From: Sedimenticola sp.
GTDB lineage: Bacteria; Pseudomonadota; Gammaproteobacteria; Chromatiales; Chromatiaceae
NCBI GenBank assembly: GCA_027026755.1
Contig: JALVNE010000050.1
Location: 1 to 48,693 of the forward strand
Length of the DNA: 48,693 nucleotides
Direction: 5' to 3'
Part shown: one piece after another, positions 1 to 8,258 of the stretch
How positions within the stretch are numbered: position 1 is the stretch's first letter
How the letters are laid out: the number at the start of each line of letters is the position of its first letter
The notes under the pieces: model-generated
Databases searched by the model: none
What the model was told of the DNA's origin: nothing
The model's input: only the letters and a program-made list of their open reading frames with translations
Made by a program: the position numbers and the translations under genes

Positions 1-170
1 AAGGCGTGGCGCTGGGCAGGGTCAGTCATCTCATGGAAACCGGCGCCAATGACGTGCTGGTGGTGCGGGGCGAGCGGGAAAGACTGCTGCCCTGGATCTG
101 GGAACAGGTGATTCGTGAGGTGGACCTGGAACAAGGACAGATCACAGTGGACTGGGATCCGGAGTTCTGA
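1..170 (+). CDS. rimM: 16S rRNA processing protein RimM (3' part)
   Basis: Only the C-terminal ~55 codons are in the window; the gene enters from the left edge. The readable frame runs through [20 protein letters not shown] and ends ITVDWDPEF before a TGA at 168-170. This is the C-terminal PRC-barrel part of RimM, where the [11 protein letters not shown] stretch is characteristic. RimM binds the 30S subunit and helps mature the 16S rRNA 3' domain. The stop overlaps the trmD start by one base (TGATG), as expected for the rpsP-rimM-trmD-rplS operon, which implies translational coupling. Confidence 0.93.
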   Translation, partial: GVALGRVSHLMETGANDVLVVRGERERLLPWIWEQVIREVDLEQGQITVDWDPEF

Positions 171-919
171 TGCGTTTCGATGTGATAACGCTGTTTCCGG
201 AGATGTTCCAGGCTGCCAGACTGGGCGTGACCGGCAAGGCGCTGGAAACAGGTAAGGCCAGTCTGCATTTGTGGAATCCGCGGGATTATACGGACGACAA
301 TCACCGCACTGTGGACGACCGCCCTTATGGGGGTGGCCCTGGTATGGTGATGATGGTGGAGCCCCTCAAGGCTGCTCTGGAAGAGGCGAGAGCCGCAGCA
401 CCGGGCAGCCGGGTCATCTATCTCACTCCCCAGGGACAGCGCTTCGACCAGAAGGCCGCCCGGGAAATGGCGGGCCGGGAAGGCATGATCCTGCTGGCCG
501 GCCGTTACGAGGGCATAGACGAACGTCTGGTCGATTGCTGCGTGGACGAGGAATGGTCCATTGGCGATTATGTCCTCTCCGGCGGCGAGCTGGCGGCCAT
601 GGTGATCATGGATGCCGTGACAAGATTACTGCCCGGCGTGCTGGGCCACGAGGAATCCGCGCAGCAGGATTCCTACATGAACGGGTTGCTGGATTTTCCC
701 CAGTACACCCGTCCCGACCGCCTGGAAGGCCGGGATGTGCCGGAAGTGCTGCTGTCCGGCAACCATGCCGCCATCGAGCAGTGGCGGCTCATGCAGGCCC
801 TGGGGCGCACCTGGCTGCGCCGGCCCGACCTGCTGGAGCAGCGGGAACTGTCCGACGAGGAACAGCGCCTGCTGGAAGAATTCATACGCACCCATCAGGG
901 GGCGTCGGCATCCTCCTGA
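170..919 (+). CDS. trmD: tRNA (guanine-N1-)-methyltransferase TrmD
   Basis: 249 residues, normal length for the family. TrmD methylates G37 at N1 in tRNAs, using S-adenosylmethionine, to prevent frameshifting. Visible signatures are the N-terminal [13 protein letters not shown], the glycine-rich [12 protein letters not shown] segment, and the SPOUT trefoil-knot region GRYEGIDER followed by [16 protein letters not shown]. The ATG overlaps the rimM stop by one base, so the start is secure. It is the third gene of the classic rpsP operon and is followed 69 bases later by rplS. Confidence 0.98.
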   Translation: MRFDVITLFPEMFQAARLGVTGKALETGKASLHLWNPRDYTDDNHRTVDDRPYGGGPGMVMMVEPLKAALEEARAAAPGSRVIYLTPQGQRFDQKAAREMAGREGMILLAGRYEGIDERLVDCCVDEEWSIGDYVLSGGELAAMVIMDAVTRLLPGVLGHEESAQQDSYMNGLLDFPQYTRPDRLEGRDVPEVLLSGNHAAIEQWRLMQALGRTWLRRPDLLEQRELSDEEQRLLEEFIRTHQGASASS

Positions 920-988
920 GAGGTTGTCAACAATTTTGAACTTTCGCGCCGTGAGGCGCCATAACTGGTTAACAGAGGAGCAACAACG

Positions 989-1336
989 ATGAGCAACATC
1001 ATCCAGGAACTCGAAGCAGAACAGATGAACAAGGACATCCCGGACTTCGGTCCCGGTGATACCGTCGTTGTCAGGGTACGGGTAAAGGAAGGCAACCGCG
1101 AGCGGCTGCAGGCTTTCGAAGGCGTGGTCATCGCCAAGCGCAACCGCGGCCTGAATTCCGCGTTCACCGTGCGCAAGATTTCCCACGGCGAAGGCGTGGA
1201 GCGTGCCTTTCAGACTTACAGCCCCCTCATCGACAGCATCGAAGTCAAGCGCCGTGGCGACGTGCGCCGCGCCAAGCTGTACTACCTGCGTGGCCGTACC
1301 GGCAAGGCAGCCCGTATCCGCGAAAAGCTCAACTGA
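989..1336 (+). CDS. rplS: 50S ribosomal protein L19
   Basis: 115 residues. It begins [20 protein letters not shown] and carries the family signature around [20 protein letters not shown] and the conserved [18 protein letters not shown]19 sits at the 30S-50S interface. A strong ribosome-binding site (AGAGGAG) lies 8-10 bases before the ATG. It is the last gene of the rimM-trmD-rplS unit and is followed by a good hairpin terminator. Confidence 0.98.
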   Translation: MSNIIQELEAEQMNKDIPDFGPGDTVVVRVRVKEGNRERLQAFEGVVIAKRNRGLNSAFTVRKISHGEGVERAFQTYSPLIDSIEVKRRGDVRRAKLYYLRGRTGKAARIREKLN

Positions 1337-1361
1337 TCGTCCTTTGGGAATCTTCCGCAGG

Positions 1362-1393
1362 GCCGTCGCATCCACCTGGGTGCGGCGGCTTTT
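1362..1393 (+). terminator. Terminator of the rpsP-rplS operon
   Basis: A 12-bp stem (1362-1373 with 1378-1389, two G·U pairs allowed) with an ACCT loop is followed by TTTT at 1390-1393. It starts 25 bases after the rplS stop. Downstream sbcB probably needs its own promoter, though the short U tract may allow read-through. Confidence 0.75.
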
Positions 1394-1450
1394 GCGTGTC
1401 TGGAACCAAGGCTGCATCATCGTCCTCTGGCAAGACCGGGAGAAATCGAC

Positions 1451-2881
1451 ATGACCACCAGCTTCTACTGGCACGATTACGAAACCTGGGGCACGGACCC
1501 ACGCAAGGACAGGGCAGCGCAGTTTGCCGGTTTGCGCACGGACCTGGACTTCAATCCCATTGGCCAGCCTCTCATGATCTACGCCCGCCCCGCCGATGAT
1601 ATGCTGCCCCAACCGGGCGCCTGTCTGGTCACGGGCATCACGCCCCAGCAGGCCAGAGAGGAGGGCGTCTGCGAGGCGGATTTCTTCAACGCCATCAACG
1701 AGGAGCTGTCCCGGCCTGGCACCTGCGCCCTGGGTTACAACAGCATCCGTTTCGATGACGAGTTCACCCGCTATGGCCTGTACCGCAATTTCCACGATCC
1801 CTATGCCAGGGAATGGCAGAACGGCAACTCCCGTTGGGACATCATCGACGTGGTGCGTCTCACCCGCGCCCTGCGTCCCGAGGGCATAGAATGGCCCGTG
1901 GATGAAGATGGCGTCACCAGCTTCCGTCTCGAGCGGCTCACGGCAGCCAATGGTATCGAACATCAGGGCGCCCATGATGCGCTGGTGGACGTGTATGCCA
2001 CCATTGCCATGGCCAGGCTGGTGAAGGAAAAACAGCCGCGCCTGTTCGACTATGTGTTCAACAACCGTGACAAGAAGTCCCTGGGGCAGCAGCTCAATCT
2101 GCGCGACCGGCGTCCCGTGGTGCATGTGTCGGCCAAATATCCCGCCCGCCTGGGCTGCATTGCCGTGGTGCTGCCTCTGGCCCTGCATCCCGTCAACCGC
2201 AATGGCGTCATCGTCTATGACCTGCGTATCGACCCCCAGCCTCTGTTCGACCTGAGCGCGGAAGAGATCCGCAAGAAGCTCTATACCCGCAGGGAGGATC
2301 TGGCGCAAGGCGAAACCCGCATTCCCCTGAAGATGATCAGCCTCAACCATGCGCCCGTGGTAGTGCCCCTGAATACCCTCACGCCCAGGGCTCGGGAAGA
2401 ATGGGACCTGGACCAAGGCCGGGAGCAGCGCCACCTGCGGCAACTGCTGGACGCGCCGGAGCTGGAAGAAAAGATCCGCCAGGTATTCAGCGAGCAGCCC
2501 TTTGAACCTGTAAGCGATCCGGACCAGGATCTCTATGGCGGATTCATCTCCAATCATGACCGCCGCCTGTGCGAACAGGTGCTGCGCCAGCGCCCGGAAC
2601 AGCTGCGCGACTTTCATCCCCCCTTCGAGGACAGAAAGCTCACGGAACTCTTGTTTCGATATCGGGCGCGCAACTGGCCGGAAACCCTGGACAAGGGGGA
2701 GAAACAGCGCTGGGAAGAGTATCGCCGCCAGCGCCTGACGGACCCGGATGGAGGCTCAAGCATCACCCTGGATGCCTACCGGAAGGAGCTGTCACGCCTG
2801 GTGGTGGCCCCTGAGTTGACGCCAAGACAGCGCCAGATCGTCGATGCCCTGCTGGACTGGCCTGCGGAGATCGCCCTGTAG
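1451..2881 (+). CDS. sbcB: Exodeoxyribonuclease I
   Basis: 476 residues, close to E. coli SbcB (475). The enzyme degrades single-stranded DNA 3' to 5' and acts in mismatch repair and recombination. The DEDDh exonuclease start is visible as FYWHDYETWG (D9 and E11). GYNSIRFDDEF supplies a further conserved block, and HDALVDVYATIAMA carries the His/Asp pair. The C-terminal part (ISNHDRRLCEQVLR and DFHPPFEDRKL) matches the helical domain of the family. A GGGAG ribosome-binding site precedes the ATG by 9 bases. It converges on the minus-strand transporter with only 8 bases between stops. Confidence 0.96.
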   Translation: MTTSFYWHDYETWGTDPRKDRAAQFAGLRTDLDFNPIGQPLMIYARPADDMLPQPGACLVTGITPQQAREEGVCEADFFNAINEELSRPGTCALGYNSIRFDDEFTRYGLYRNFHDPYAREWQNGNSRWDIIDVVRLTRALRPEGIEWPVDEDGVTSFRLERLTAANGIEHQGAHDALVDVYATIAMARLVKEKQPRLFDYVFNNRDKKSLGQQLNLRDRRPVVHVSAKYPARLGCIAVVLPLALHPVNRNGVIVYDLRIDPQPLFDLSAEEIRKKLYTRREDLAQGETRIPLKMISLNHAPVVVPLNTLTPRAREEWDLDQGREQRHLRQLLDAPELEEKIRQVFSEQPFEPVSDPDQDLYGGFISNHDRRLCEQVLRQRPEQLRDFHPPFEDRKLTELLFRYRARNWPETLDKGEKQRWEEYRRQRLTDPDGGSSITLDAYRKELSRLVVAPELTPRQRQIVDALLDWPAEIAL

Positions 2882-2889
2882 CAGCCTTG

Positions 2890-4599
2890 CTACGCAGCCT
2901 TTCTGAGGTCCTTTTTCTTTCCTGTATCGGCCTGCAGCACTTCCTTGGCGATGCGCTTGCTGAAGTAATACACACGCTTCAGGGTTTCCAGTAGCTCGGT
3001 TTCCGTTTGGTAGGTGAGGCGGCGCTGGGGGGCGTCGGTGTTCATGCGGCGCACGATATGGCGCTCGATGCCGGCGACGAGCTGGTTGAAGCGGTTCTTG
3101 GCCTTGACCACCTTGCGGGCCGGTTTCCTGTCCATGCGGGTCACTGCCTGGGTGGCTTTTTCCAGCAAATGGATGAGCGTGTCTACCAGTTCGTCGATGA
3201 GCTGGCGGGTCTCCTCGCTCACCACCAGGCCTTCGGCCAGACGTTTGCGTCCTACGTGGATGAGATGCAGCTTGAGGATGTCGCCGATGTTTTCATAGTA
3301 GGAGGCGATGGCCAGGTAATGATGGGCCAGTTCCGCTTCCTTGGAACTCAGATCCCTTTTGGACAGCTCCTGGAGATAGTCCAGGATGGGGCCATGCAGC
3401 ATGCCCACCTCGCTGTCCATGCGGTTCAGCTCCGACAGTTCCTGGGTGTTGCCTTCCAGGGCCAGTTTCACGCCCTTGCGCAGCATGGGCAGCAAATGTT
3501 CCGCCATGCGTCCGAGTTCCATGCGCACCCGGTCCAGGGCCAGGGCCGGGGTGTCCAGCAGGGTCCTGTCCAGGTACTTGGGGGTCACCTTGCGCGCCTT
3601 TTCTTCCTCCGAGACCGGCACCAGCCAGGTCACCAGGCGCACGAACCAGGAGGTGAAACCGATGAACAGGATGGTGTTGCCCACGTTGAACATGGTGTGG
3701 GCGTTGGCGATCTGGCGGGGGGTCTCGGCGGCCAGGCGCCTGATGCCCTCCAGTTCCGGGTGCCGGGGCGAGATCTCCCTGATCAGGGCGGCGAACTCGG
3801 GAATGAACCAGAACCAGATGATGACACCCAGGGTGTTGAACAGAATATGCACCAGGGCCGCGCGCAGGGCTTCCCTGGACTTGCCGATGGCGGCCAGCAG
3901 GGCGGTGACGCAGGTGCCGATGTTGGCGCCGAACACCAGGGCGATGCCCTGGTCCAGGGTGATCAGGCCCTGGGTGGCCAGGACGATGATGACCCCGGTG
4001 GTGGCGGAGGAACTCTGCACCACGGCAGTGAAGGCCGCGCTGGCCAGAATCCCGTACAGGGGGTGCTCCATCTCCCGCAGGAACTCGATGAAAGGCGGAT
4101 AGTCCCGCAAGGGCGAGGTGGCATCCCCCATGAGACTCATGCCGAAGAAGATCAGGCCGAAACCGAAGATCATGGTGCCCGTGCGCTGAATCACCTCGTT
4201 GCGGCTGAGGAACTGCATGGCGAAACCCACCGCGACGATGAGCAGGGCGAAATGGGTGATCTTGAAGGCGATGATCTGAGCGGTGATGGTGGTGCCGATA
4301 CTGGCGCCCATGATGATGGGAATCGACTGCTCCAGGTGCATCAGCCCTGCGGAGACAAAGCCCACCACCAGCACCGTGGTCACCGATGAAGATTGGATGA
4401 TGGCCGTGACCAGGGTGCCCGCCAGCACGCCCTTGAAGCGGTTGGTGGTCATGCGCGCCAGCAGGGTCTTCAGGCGCCTGCCGGTGCTGGCCTTCAGGGC
4501 GCTGGTAAGCAGCTCCATGCCATACAGGAAGATGGCCAGGCCACCGGCCAGGCCCATGAGTATGGCCCCTATTTCAAGGCTCTGTTCGGTTGGGGTCAA
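2890..4599 (-). CDS. Na+/phosphate cotransporter family protein with PhoU-like tail
   Basis: 569 residues. The N-terminal half is polytopic and contains two inverted copies of the NptA/PNaS signature, QSSSVTTVLVVGF (about residue 68) and QSSSATTGVIIVLA. These form the Na+/Pi site in SLC34-type transporters. The C-terminal ~200 residues are soluble and helical and resemble PhoU, as in many bacterial NptA proteins. Likely role: sodium-driven phosphate transport, direction uncertain. The start chosen is TTG at 4599, overlapping the stop of the upstream gene (TTGA). An in-frame ATG at 4557 with an AGGGG sequence upstream is an alternative but would cut into the first membrane segment. No pst or phoB genes are nearby. 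Confidence 0.87.
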   Translation of the reverse strand: MTPTEQSLEIGAILMGLAGGLAIFLYGMELLTSALKASTGRRLKTLLARMTTNRFKGVLAGTLVTAIIQSSSVTTVLVVGFVSAGLMHLEQSIPIIMGASIGTTITAQIIAFKITHFALLIVAVGFAMQFLSRNEVIQRTGTMIFGFGLIFFGMSLMGDATSPLRDYPPFIEFLREMEHPLYGILASAAFTAVVQSSSATTGVIIVLATQGLITLDQGIALVFGANIGTCVTALLAAIGKSREALRAALVHILFNTLGVIIWFWFIPEFAALIREISPRHPELEGIRRLAAETPRQIANAHTMFNVGNTILFIGFTSWFVRLVTWLVPVSEEEKARKVTPKYLDRTLLDTPALALDRVRMELGRMAEHLLPMLRKGVKLALEGNTQELSELNRMDSEVGMLHGPILDYLQELSKRDLSSKEAELAHHYLAIASYYENIGDILKLHLIHVGRKRLAEGLVVSEETRQLIDELVDTLIHLLEKATQAVTRMDRKPARKVVKAKNRFNQLVAGIERHIVRRMNTDAPQRRLTYQTETELLETLKRVYYFSKRIAKEVLQADTGKKKDLRKAA

Positions 4600-4880
4600 T
4601 CGTCGATCCAGTTGTTGAGGGCGTCGATGATTTTCTTCGCCTGGTCCTTGCTGGAGATATTGAACTTGGACTTGGCCATGTATTCGCCATTGCGTTTTTG
4701 GTAGCGGCGGATGGTGAACTTGTCCGGGCCGTATTCCTGCTTGGCGTTGTTCCAGTCCTGGTAGCGGAAGATGATGGTGGTCCAGGCGCCCTTGGTGAGG
4801 ATCTGCTTGTCCAGTTCCTTGACCAGTTCCTGGCCGCCTTCGGAATAGCTGATGGTGATTTCTTCGGGTGTGCTTGCCAT
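4596..4880 (-). CDS. Conserved hypothetical protein, 94 aa
   Basis: A small soluble protein without signal peptide or membrane segment. It begins MASTPEEITISYSEGGQELV and ends DQAKKIIDALNNWIDD. The middle reads as short beta strands (TTIIFRYQDWNN and DKFTIRRYQKRNGEYM) followed by a C-terminal helix, a compact alpha/beta fold by eye. I do not recognise a named domain. It lies 12 bases after the ankyrin lipoprotein and its TGA overlaps the TTG start of the phosphate transporter, so the last two are probably translationally coupled. This suggests, without proving, a role linked to the transporter. Confidence 0.8.
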   Translation of the reverse strand: MASTPEEITISYSEGGQELVKELDKQILTKGAWTTIIFRYQDWNNAKQEYGPDKFTIRRYQKRNGEYMAKSKFNISSKDQAKKIIDALNNWIDD

Positions 4881-4892
4881 GTTCGTCTCTTC

Positions 4893-5531
4893 TCAGGTTG
4901 CGCCATTGCGCCGTAAAAGCTGGGCAATATCCCGCAAACCAAGGGATTTTGCAATGGCCAGTGCGGTTTTGCCACTGGCGTCTGTGACAGTGACGTCGGC
5001 GCCGAAGCTGACCAGGTGTTTGGCCAGCTTGTGATTGCCCTGGCGGATGGCCATGAGCAACGCAGTATCGCCCCGGCTGTTACGGGCTTCCAGATTCGCG
5101 CCATGACGGGCCAGATAGCCGATGACATCGCGCTGGTTGATGCCTTGTTCGGCGGCTGCGAGCAGCAGAGCGGTGCTGTCCAGTTTCGCGCCCGCCTTGA
5201 GCAGGAGATCGGCGATACGAATATGCCCGCCCAGCACCGCATGGTACATGGCGTCATGTCCCCGGCTGTCCTTGCGCTTTACGTCCACGCCGTTTTTCAA
5301 CAGCAGTTTGACGATAGCCATGCGGCCGTTGCGTACCGCCACCTGCAGGGGCGTGTAGCCGTCCCGGTCCAGCTGGTTCATGTCGGTGCCCCAGGCGATG
5401 TGCCGCTCTATTTGCTCGATATCGCCCCGCTGCATGGCCAGGTAGAGGGTGATCCTGGGCTGCTCGGGCTTGTCGCAGGCGGCGAGCAGGAACAGCAGCG
5501 GAATCAGGGAGAGGATTGTTTTCATATTCAT
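4893..5531 (-). CDS. Ankyrin-repeat lipoprotein
   Basis: 212 residues. A signal peptide ends in a lipobox (LLFLLAAC, Cys about 19), so the mature protein should be lipid-anchored, with Asp next to the Cys (CDKPEQ). Asp at +2 favours retention in the inner membrane in E. coli. The rest is about five ankyrin repeats, with units such as DGYTPLQVAVRNGRMAIVKL, SRGHDAMYHAVLGGHIRIAD and SRGDTALLMAIRQGNHKLAK. Ankyrin repeats bind protein partners; the ligand here is unknown. Two starts are possible, ATG 5531 or ATG 5525. It is the first gene of a minus-strand trio with the 94-residue protein and the phosphate transporter, and is divergent from the K+ channel operon across 45 bases. Confidence 0.9.
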   Translation of the reverse strand: MNMKTILSLIPLLFLLAACDKPEQPRITLYLAMQRGDIEQIERHIAWGTDMNQLDRDGYTPLQVAVRNGRMAIVKLLLKNGVDVKRKDSRGHDAMYHAVLGGHIRIADLLLKAGAKLDSTALLLAAAEQGINQRDVIGYLARHGANLEARNSRGDTALLMAIRQGNHKLAKHLVSFGADVTVTDASGKTALAIAKSLGLRDIAQLLRRNGAT

Positions 5532-5576
5532 GGAATGGTGTTACTTTGACGCCATGATAAATGCTATTGGCGGCTC

Positions 5577-5933
5577 ATGCTGACGAAAATCGTTTTTACC
5601 CTGGCTGTAATAGGGTTGGTGATACTGGTGGTCCGGTTTCGGGGCAGGCCGGCGAGAGCCCCGGCGCCGCAAAAGAAGCCCGGCAGCCCCTGGGTAAAGG
5701 GGCTGGCCCTGGGGGTGGTCGGCATCATGCTTGCTGGATCAGCCCTGACCCTGTGGCTGTTCTGGCGGGATGCCCATCAGGTGATGCAGGTGCGGATCAT
5801 CGACAGCCGTTCCGGTCGCGTCAGCGAGTACCAGGCCTATCGGGGTTCCGTGCAGGAACATTCCTTTGAAACAGTGGACGGCCGCCAGGTGCATCTCGCG
5901 GCCACCGAGCGCATGGAAGTGGTGGGCGAGTGA
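5577..5933 (+). CDS. Small two-TM membrane protein in K+ channel operon
   Basis: 118 residues, unrecognised. Residues 4-20 (KIVFTLAVIGLVILVVRF) and about 43-63 (GLALGVVGIMLAGSALTLWL) are membrane spans. They are separated by a basic Pro-rich linker and followed by a small soluble beta-type C-terminus (VQVRIIDSRSGRVSEYQAYR). The stop overlaps the K+ channel start by one base (TGATG), so the two are translationally coupled. That makes it a candidate accessory subunit or assembly factor of the channel, but this rests on position only. Confidence 0.75.
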   Translation: MLTKIVFTLAVIGLVILVVRFRGRPARAPAPQKKPGSPWVKGLALGVVGIMLAGSALTLWLFWRDAHQVMQVRIIDSRSGRVSEYQAYRGSVQEHSFETVDGRQVHLAATERMEVVGE

Positions 5934-7540
5934 TGGCGCTTTCGGATTTCATCATTCGTCTGGCCTACGGTCTGGAAGAATCAGACAGATACCGGCAAAT
6001 CAAGGCGGCCGCCTATGACCTGCTGGAAAATCCCCACGCCCGCATCCGGCCATACTTCGACATCTTCATGATGCTGCTGGTGCTGAGCAGCGTGTTCTTC
6101 CTGCTCTACAGCGTCAAGCACCACCTGGGCATCTGGTCCGACTATTATGAAGACGTGGTGGTGGCCTTGTTCATCCTGGAATATCTGGGGCGCATGTGGG
6201 TGTACGACGACGTGCATCGCATCATTATCGACGAATACGAAAAGAGCGATCTCATCAACGAACCCTTCCGCCTGTCGCGGGCCCTGTGGGCCATCATGCG
6301 CAGCAAGTGGAACTATGTCAGCTCTCCCATGGCCATCATCGACCTGCTGGCCATACTGCCCAGCTATCGTCCCCTGCGTATCCTGCGCCTGTTCCTGTTG
6401 TTCAGGCTGTTCAAACTGTTCCGTTACGCTCACAGCATCCAGCAGTTCAGTTCGGTGCTGCGCGAGAAACGCCTGGAGCTGTTCACCCTGTTCAGTTTTC
6501 TCATGTTCGTGCTGCTGGTGGGCTCGTCCGCCATCTACCTGTTCGAGGCGCGGGAGATCGGGGGTGATATCGATGGTTTCTTCGAAGGCATCTACTGGGC
6601 CCTGGTGACCCTGTCCACCGTGGGTTACGGTGACATCACCCCTCATACCCTGGAAGGGCGCCTGGTGACCATGATCCTCATCATCAGTGGTCTGGGCGTC
6701 ATATCCTTTTTCACGTCCATCATCGTATCCGCCTTCCAGGAAAAGATGGGTGAGGTGCGCGACCGGCGGGTGTCCCTGCTGCTGGAGAAGAAGAAGGGCT
6801 ATACGGTGATCTGCGGCTTCGGCCGGGTGGGGCAGGTGGTGGCGGAATACCTGACCCGGGACAAGCGGCCTTTCGTGGTCATCGATTCGGACGAAGACGC
6901 CGTGGACCAGGCGCGCCGCCTTGGCTATCTCGCAGTGCGGGGCAAGGCGGAGCGCATCGGCCTGCTGCAGACCCTGGGTGTGGGACGTTCGGCAGGCAAG
7001 ATTCTGTGCCTCACCGGCGATGATGTGGTGAACGTCTTCGTTACCCTTTCCGCCCGTCAGATGGATGAGAACATCGAGATCATCTCTCGTGCCAACCACC
7101 ACCAGACGGTGAACAAACTGCTGCATGCTGGTGCAAACCACGCCCTTGAGCCCTTCAAGATCGTGGGCCTCATCGCTGGCGAATATGTTGGGCAGCCCGT
7201 GGCCTTCGAAGCCATACACGGCATCGTCATGGGCGAGGACGATATTCGTCTGGAAGCCATACGCGTGCCGCCGGGTTCCTGGCTGGACGGCGGAACCATC
7301 GGTGACCTGCCTCTGAAGGAGATGCGCCTGATTTTGTTTGGCGTGATCACCACCCTGGACCGCAGCAGCGATCATGTGCGCAGTCATTTCGATCTGGAGG
7401 AACAGCGTTTCCAGTTCAATCCCGGGGCGGATTTCGTGCTCCTGGGCGAGGACATGCTGCTGGTATTCGGCCACCAGTACAGCGTGATGCGCTTGCGCCA
7501 GAAGCTGAAGGCGCGACGCTGGAGGAAGGCGGATGCGTAA
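5933..7540 (+). CDS. Voltage-sensor-type K+ channel with C-terminal RCK domain
   Basis: About 535 residues. The membrane part (about 45-275) has six spans. The fourth has regularly spaced basic residues (RPLRILRLFLLFRLFKLFR, about 146-165), the pattern of a voltage sensor. The selectivity filter STVGYGDITP is at about 228-237. An RCK/KTN module follows: Rossmann start YTVICGFGRVGQVVAEYL (GxGxxG) near 289, acidic dinucleotide-binding end VVIDSDEDAV, then an RCK_C-like region near 425-505. RCK domains gate channels in response to nucleotides or Ca2+. The ATG at 5933 is preferred over an in-frame GTG at 5930. The gene overlaps both neighbours, so it belongs to a tight operon with a second RCK protein. 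Confidence 0.92.
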   Translation: MALSDFIIRLAYGLEESDRYRQIKAAAYDLLENPHARIRPYFDIFMMLLVLSSVFFLLYSVKHHLGIWSDYYEDVVVALFILEYLGRMWVYDDVHRIIIDEYEKSDLINEPFRLSRALWAIMRSKWNYVSSPMAIIDLLAILPSYRPLRILRLFLLFRLFKLFRYAHSIQQFSSVLREKRLELFTLFSFLMFVLLVGSSAIYLFEAREIGGDIDGFFEGIYWALVTLSTVGYGDITPHTLEGRLVTMILIISGLGVISFFTSIIVSAFQEKMGEVRDRRVSLLLEKKKGYTVICGFGRVGQVVAEYLTRDKRPFVVIDSDEDAVDQARRLGYLAVRGKAERIGLLQTLGVGRSAGKILCLTGDDVVNVFVTLSARQMDENIEIISRANHHQTVNKLLHAGANHALEPFKIVGLIAGEYVGQPVAFEAIHGIVMGEDDIRLEAIRVPPGSWLDGGTIGDLPLKEMRLILFGVITTLDRSSDHVRSHFDLEEQRFQFNPGADFVLLGEDMLLVFGHQYSVMRLRQKLKARRWRKADA

Positions 7541-8258
7541 TACCCGGAAAAAGATCGTGGTGGTGGGCGCCAGCCCGGTAGGGCTGGAGGTGGCTCGTCA
7601 GCTCGCCCGCCGGGGTCAGGAAGTGAGAGTGGTGGATGACAGCAAGGCGGACGTGGGCAAGGCGGTTTCCCAGGGATTTGCCGTGGAGCAGATCAACCTG
7701 CAGGATGATGACGAGCTGCGGCGCGTGGGCATCGGCGGCGATGCGGATGTGCTGTTCGCCCTGCTCAACGACGATGCCAGCAATGTGTTCCTGGTGATCT
7801 CCGCCAAGGCCATCGCGCCCCGTCTTCCCGTGGTGTCCATCAGTGGCTCCAGGGATACCATCGAACGTCTGTACGCGGCAGGGGCCACCAAGGTCATCGA
7901 TCCCTACCGCATCAGCGGCTACAAGATCTACGAACTCATGCATCGCTCGCTGATCGCCGAAACCATGGAACGCACGGTGTTCGGCAAGGTGGACCTGGAT
8001 ATCGCCGAAGTCCATGTGGAAGAGGGCAGTTTCCTGCATGGCAAATATCTGGATGAGCTGTCCCTGGACCAACACTACAATCTCATCGTATTGGGCGTGG
8101 TGGACAGACATTTTGGCGATCACCTCATATTCGCCACGGATCCACGTCGGCACCGTATGGACAGCGGCGACGTGCTGGTGGTCATAGGGCCGGAAAAGGC
8201 CTTCGCCCGTTTTCACCGGGATCTGGGTGGGGAAGACCGGGATGAAACGCCGGCTTGA
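7533..8258 (+). CDS. Stand-alone RCK (TrkA-N/TrkA-C) protein
   Basis: 241 residues, soluble. RCK_N starts KIVVVGASPVGLEVARQLAR, where the dinucleotide loop is GxSxxG rather than GxGxxG. It continues with VRVVDDSKADVG and the NDDASNVFLVISAK block. RCK_C covers about 150-230 (FGKVDLDIAEVHVEEGSFLH to SGDVLVVIGPEKAF). Such single-RCK proteins form octameric rings on Ktr/Trk-type transporters. The ATG lies inside the end of the K+ channel gene (8-base overlap), pointing to co-assembly with that channel. TrkH at 10984, only 2.7 kb on, is an alternative partner. It is not a full TrkA, which has two RCK units (about 458 residues). Confidence 0.88.
   Translation: MRNTRKKIVVVGASPVGLEVARQLARRGQEVRVVDDSKADVGKAVSQGFAVEQINLQDDDELRRVGIGGDADVLFALLNDDASNVFLVISAKAIAPRLPVVSISGSRDTIERLYAAGATKVIDPYRISGYKIYELMHRSLIAETMERTVFGKVDLDIAEVHVEEGSFLHGKYLDELSLDQHYNLIVLGVVDRHFGDHLIFATDPRRHRMDSGDVLVVIGPEKAFARFHRDLGGEDRDETPA

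Noticed and set aside
626..2617. A 663-codon minus-strand frame across trmD, rplS and sbcB
   Set aside because: It crosses three certain plus-strand genes and an intrinsic terminator, and has no recognisable domain.
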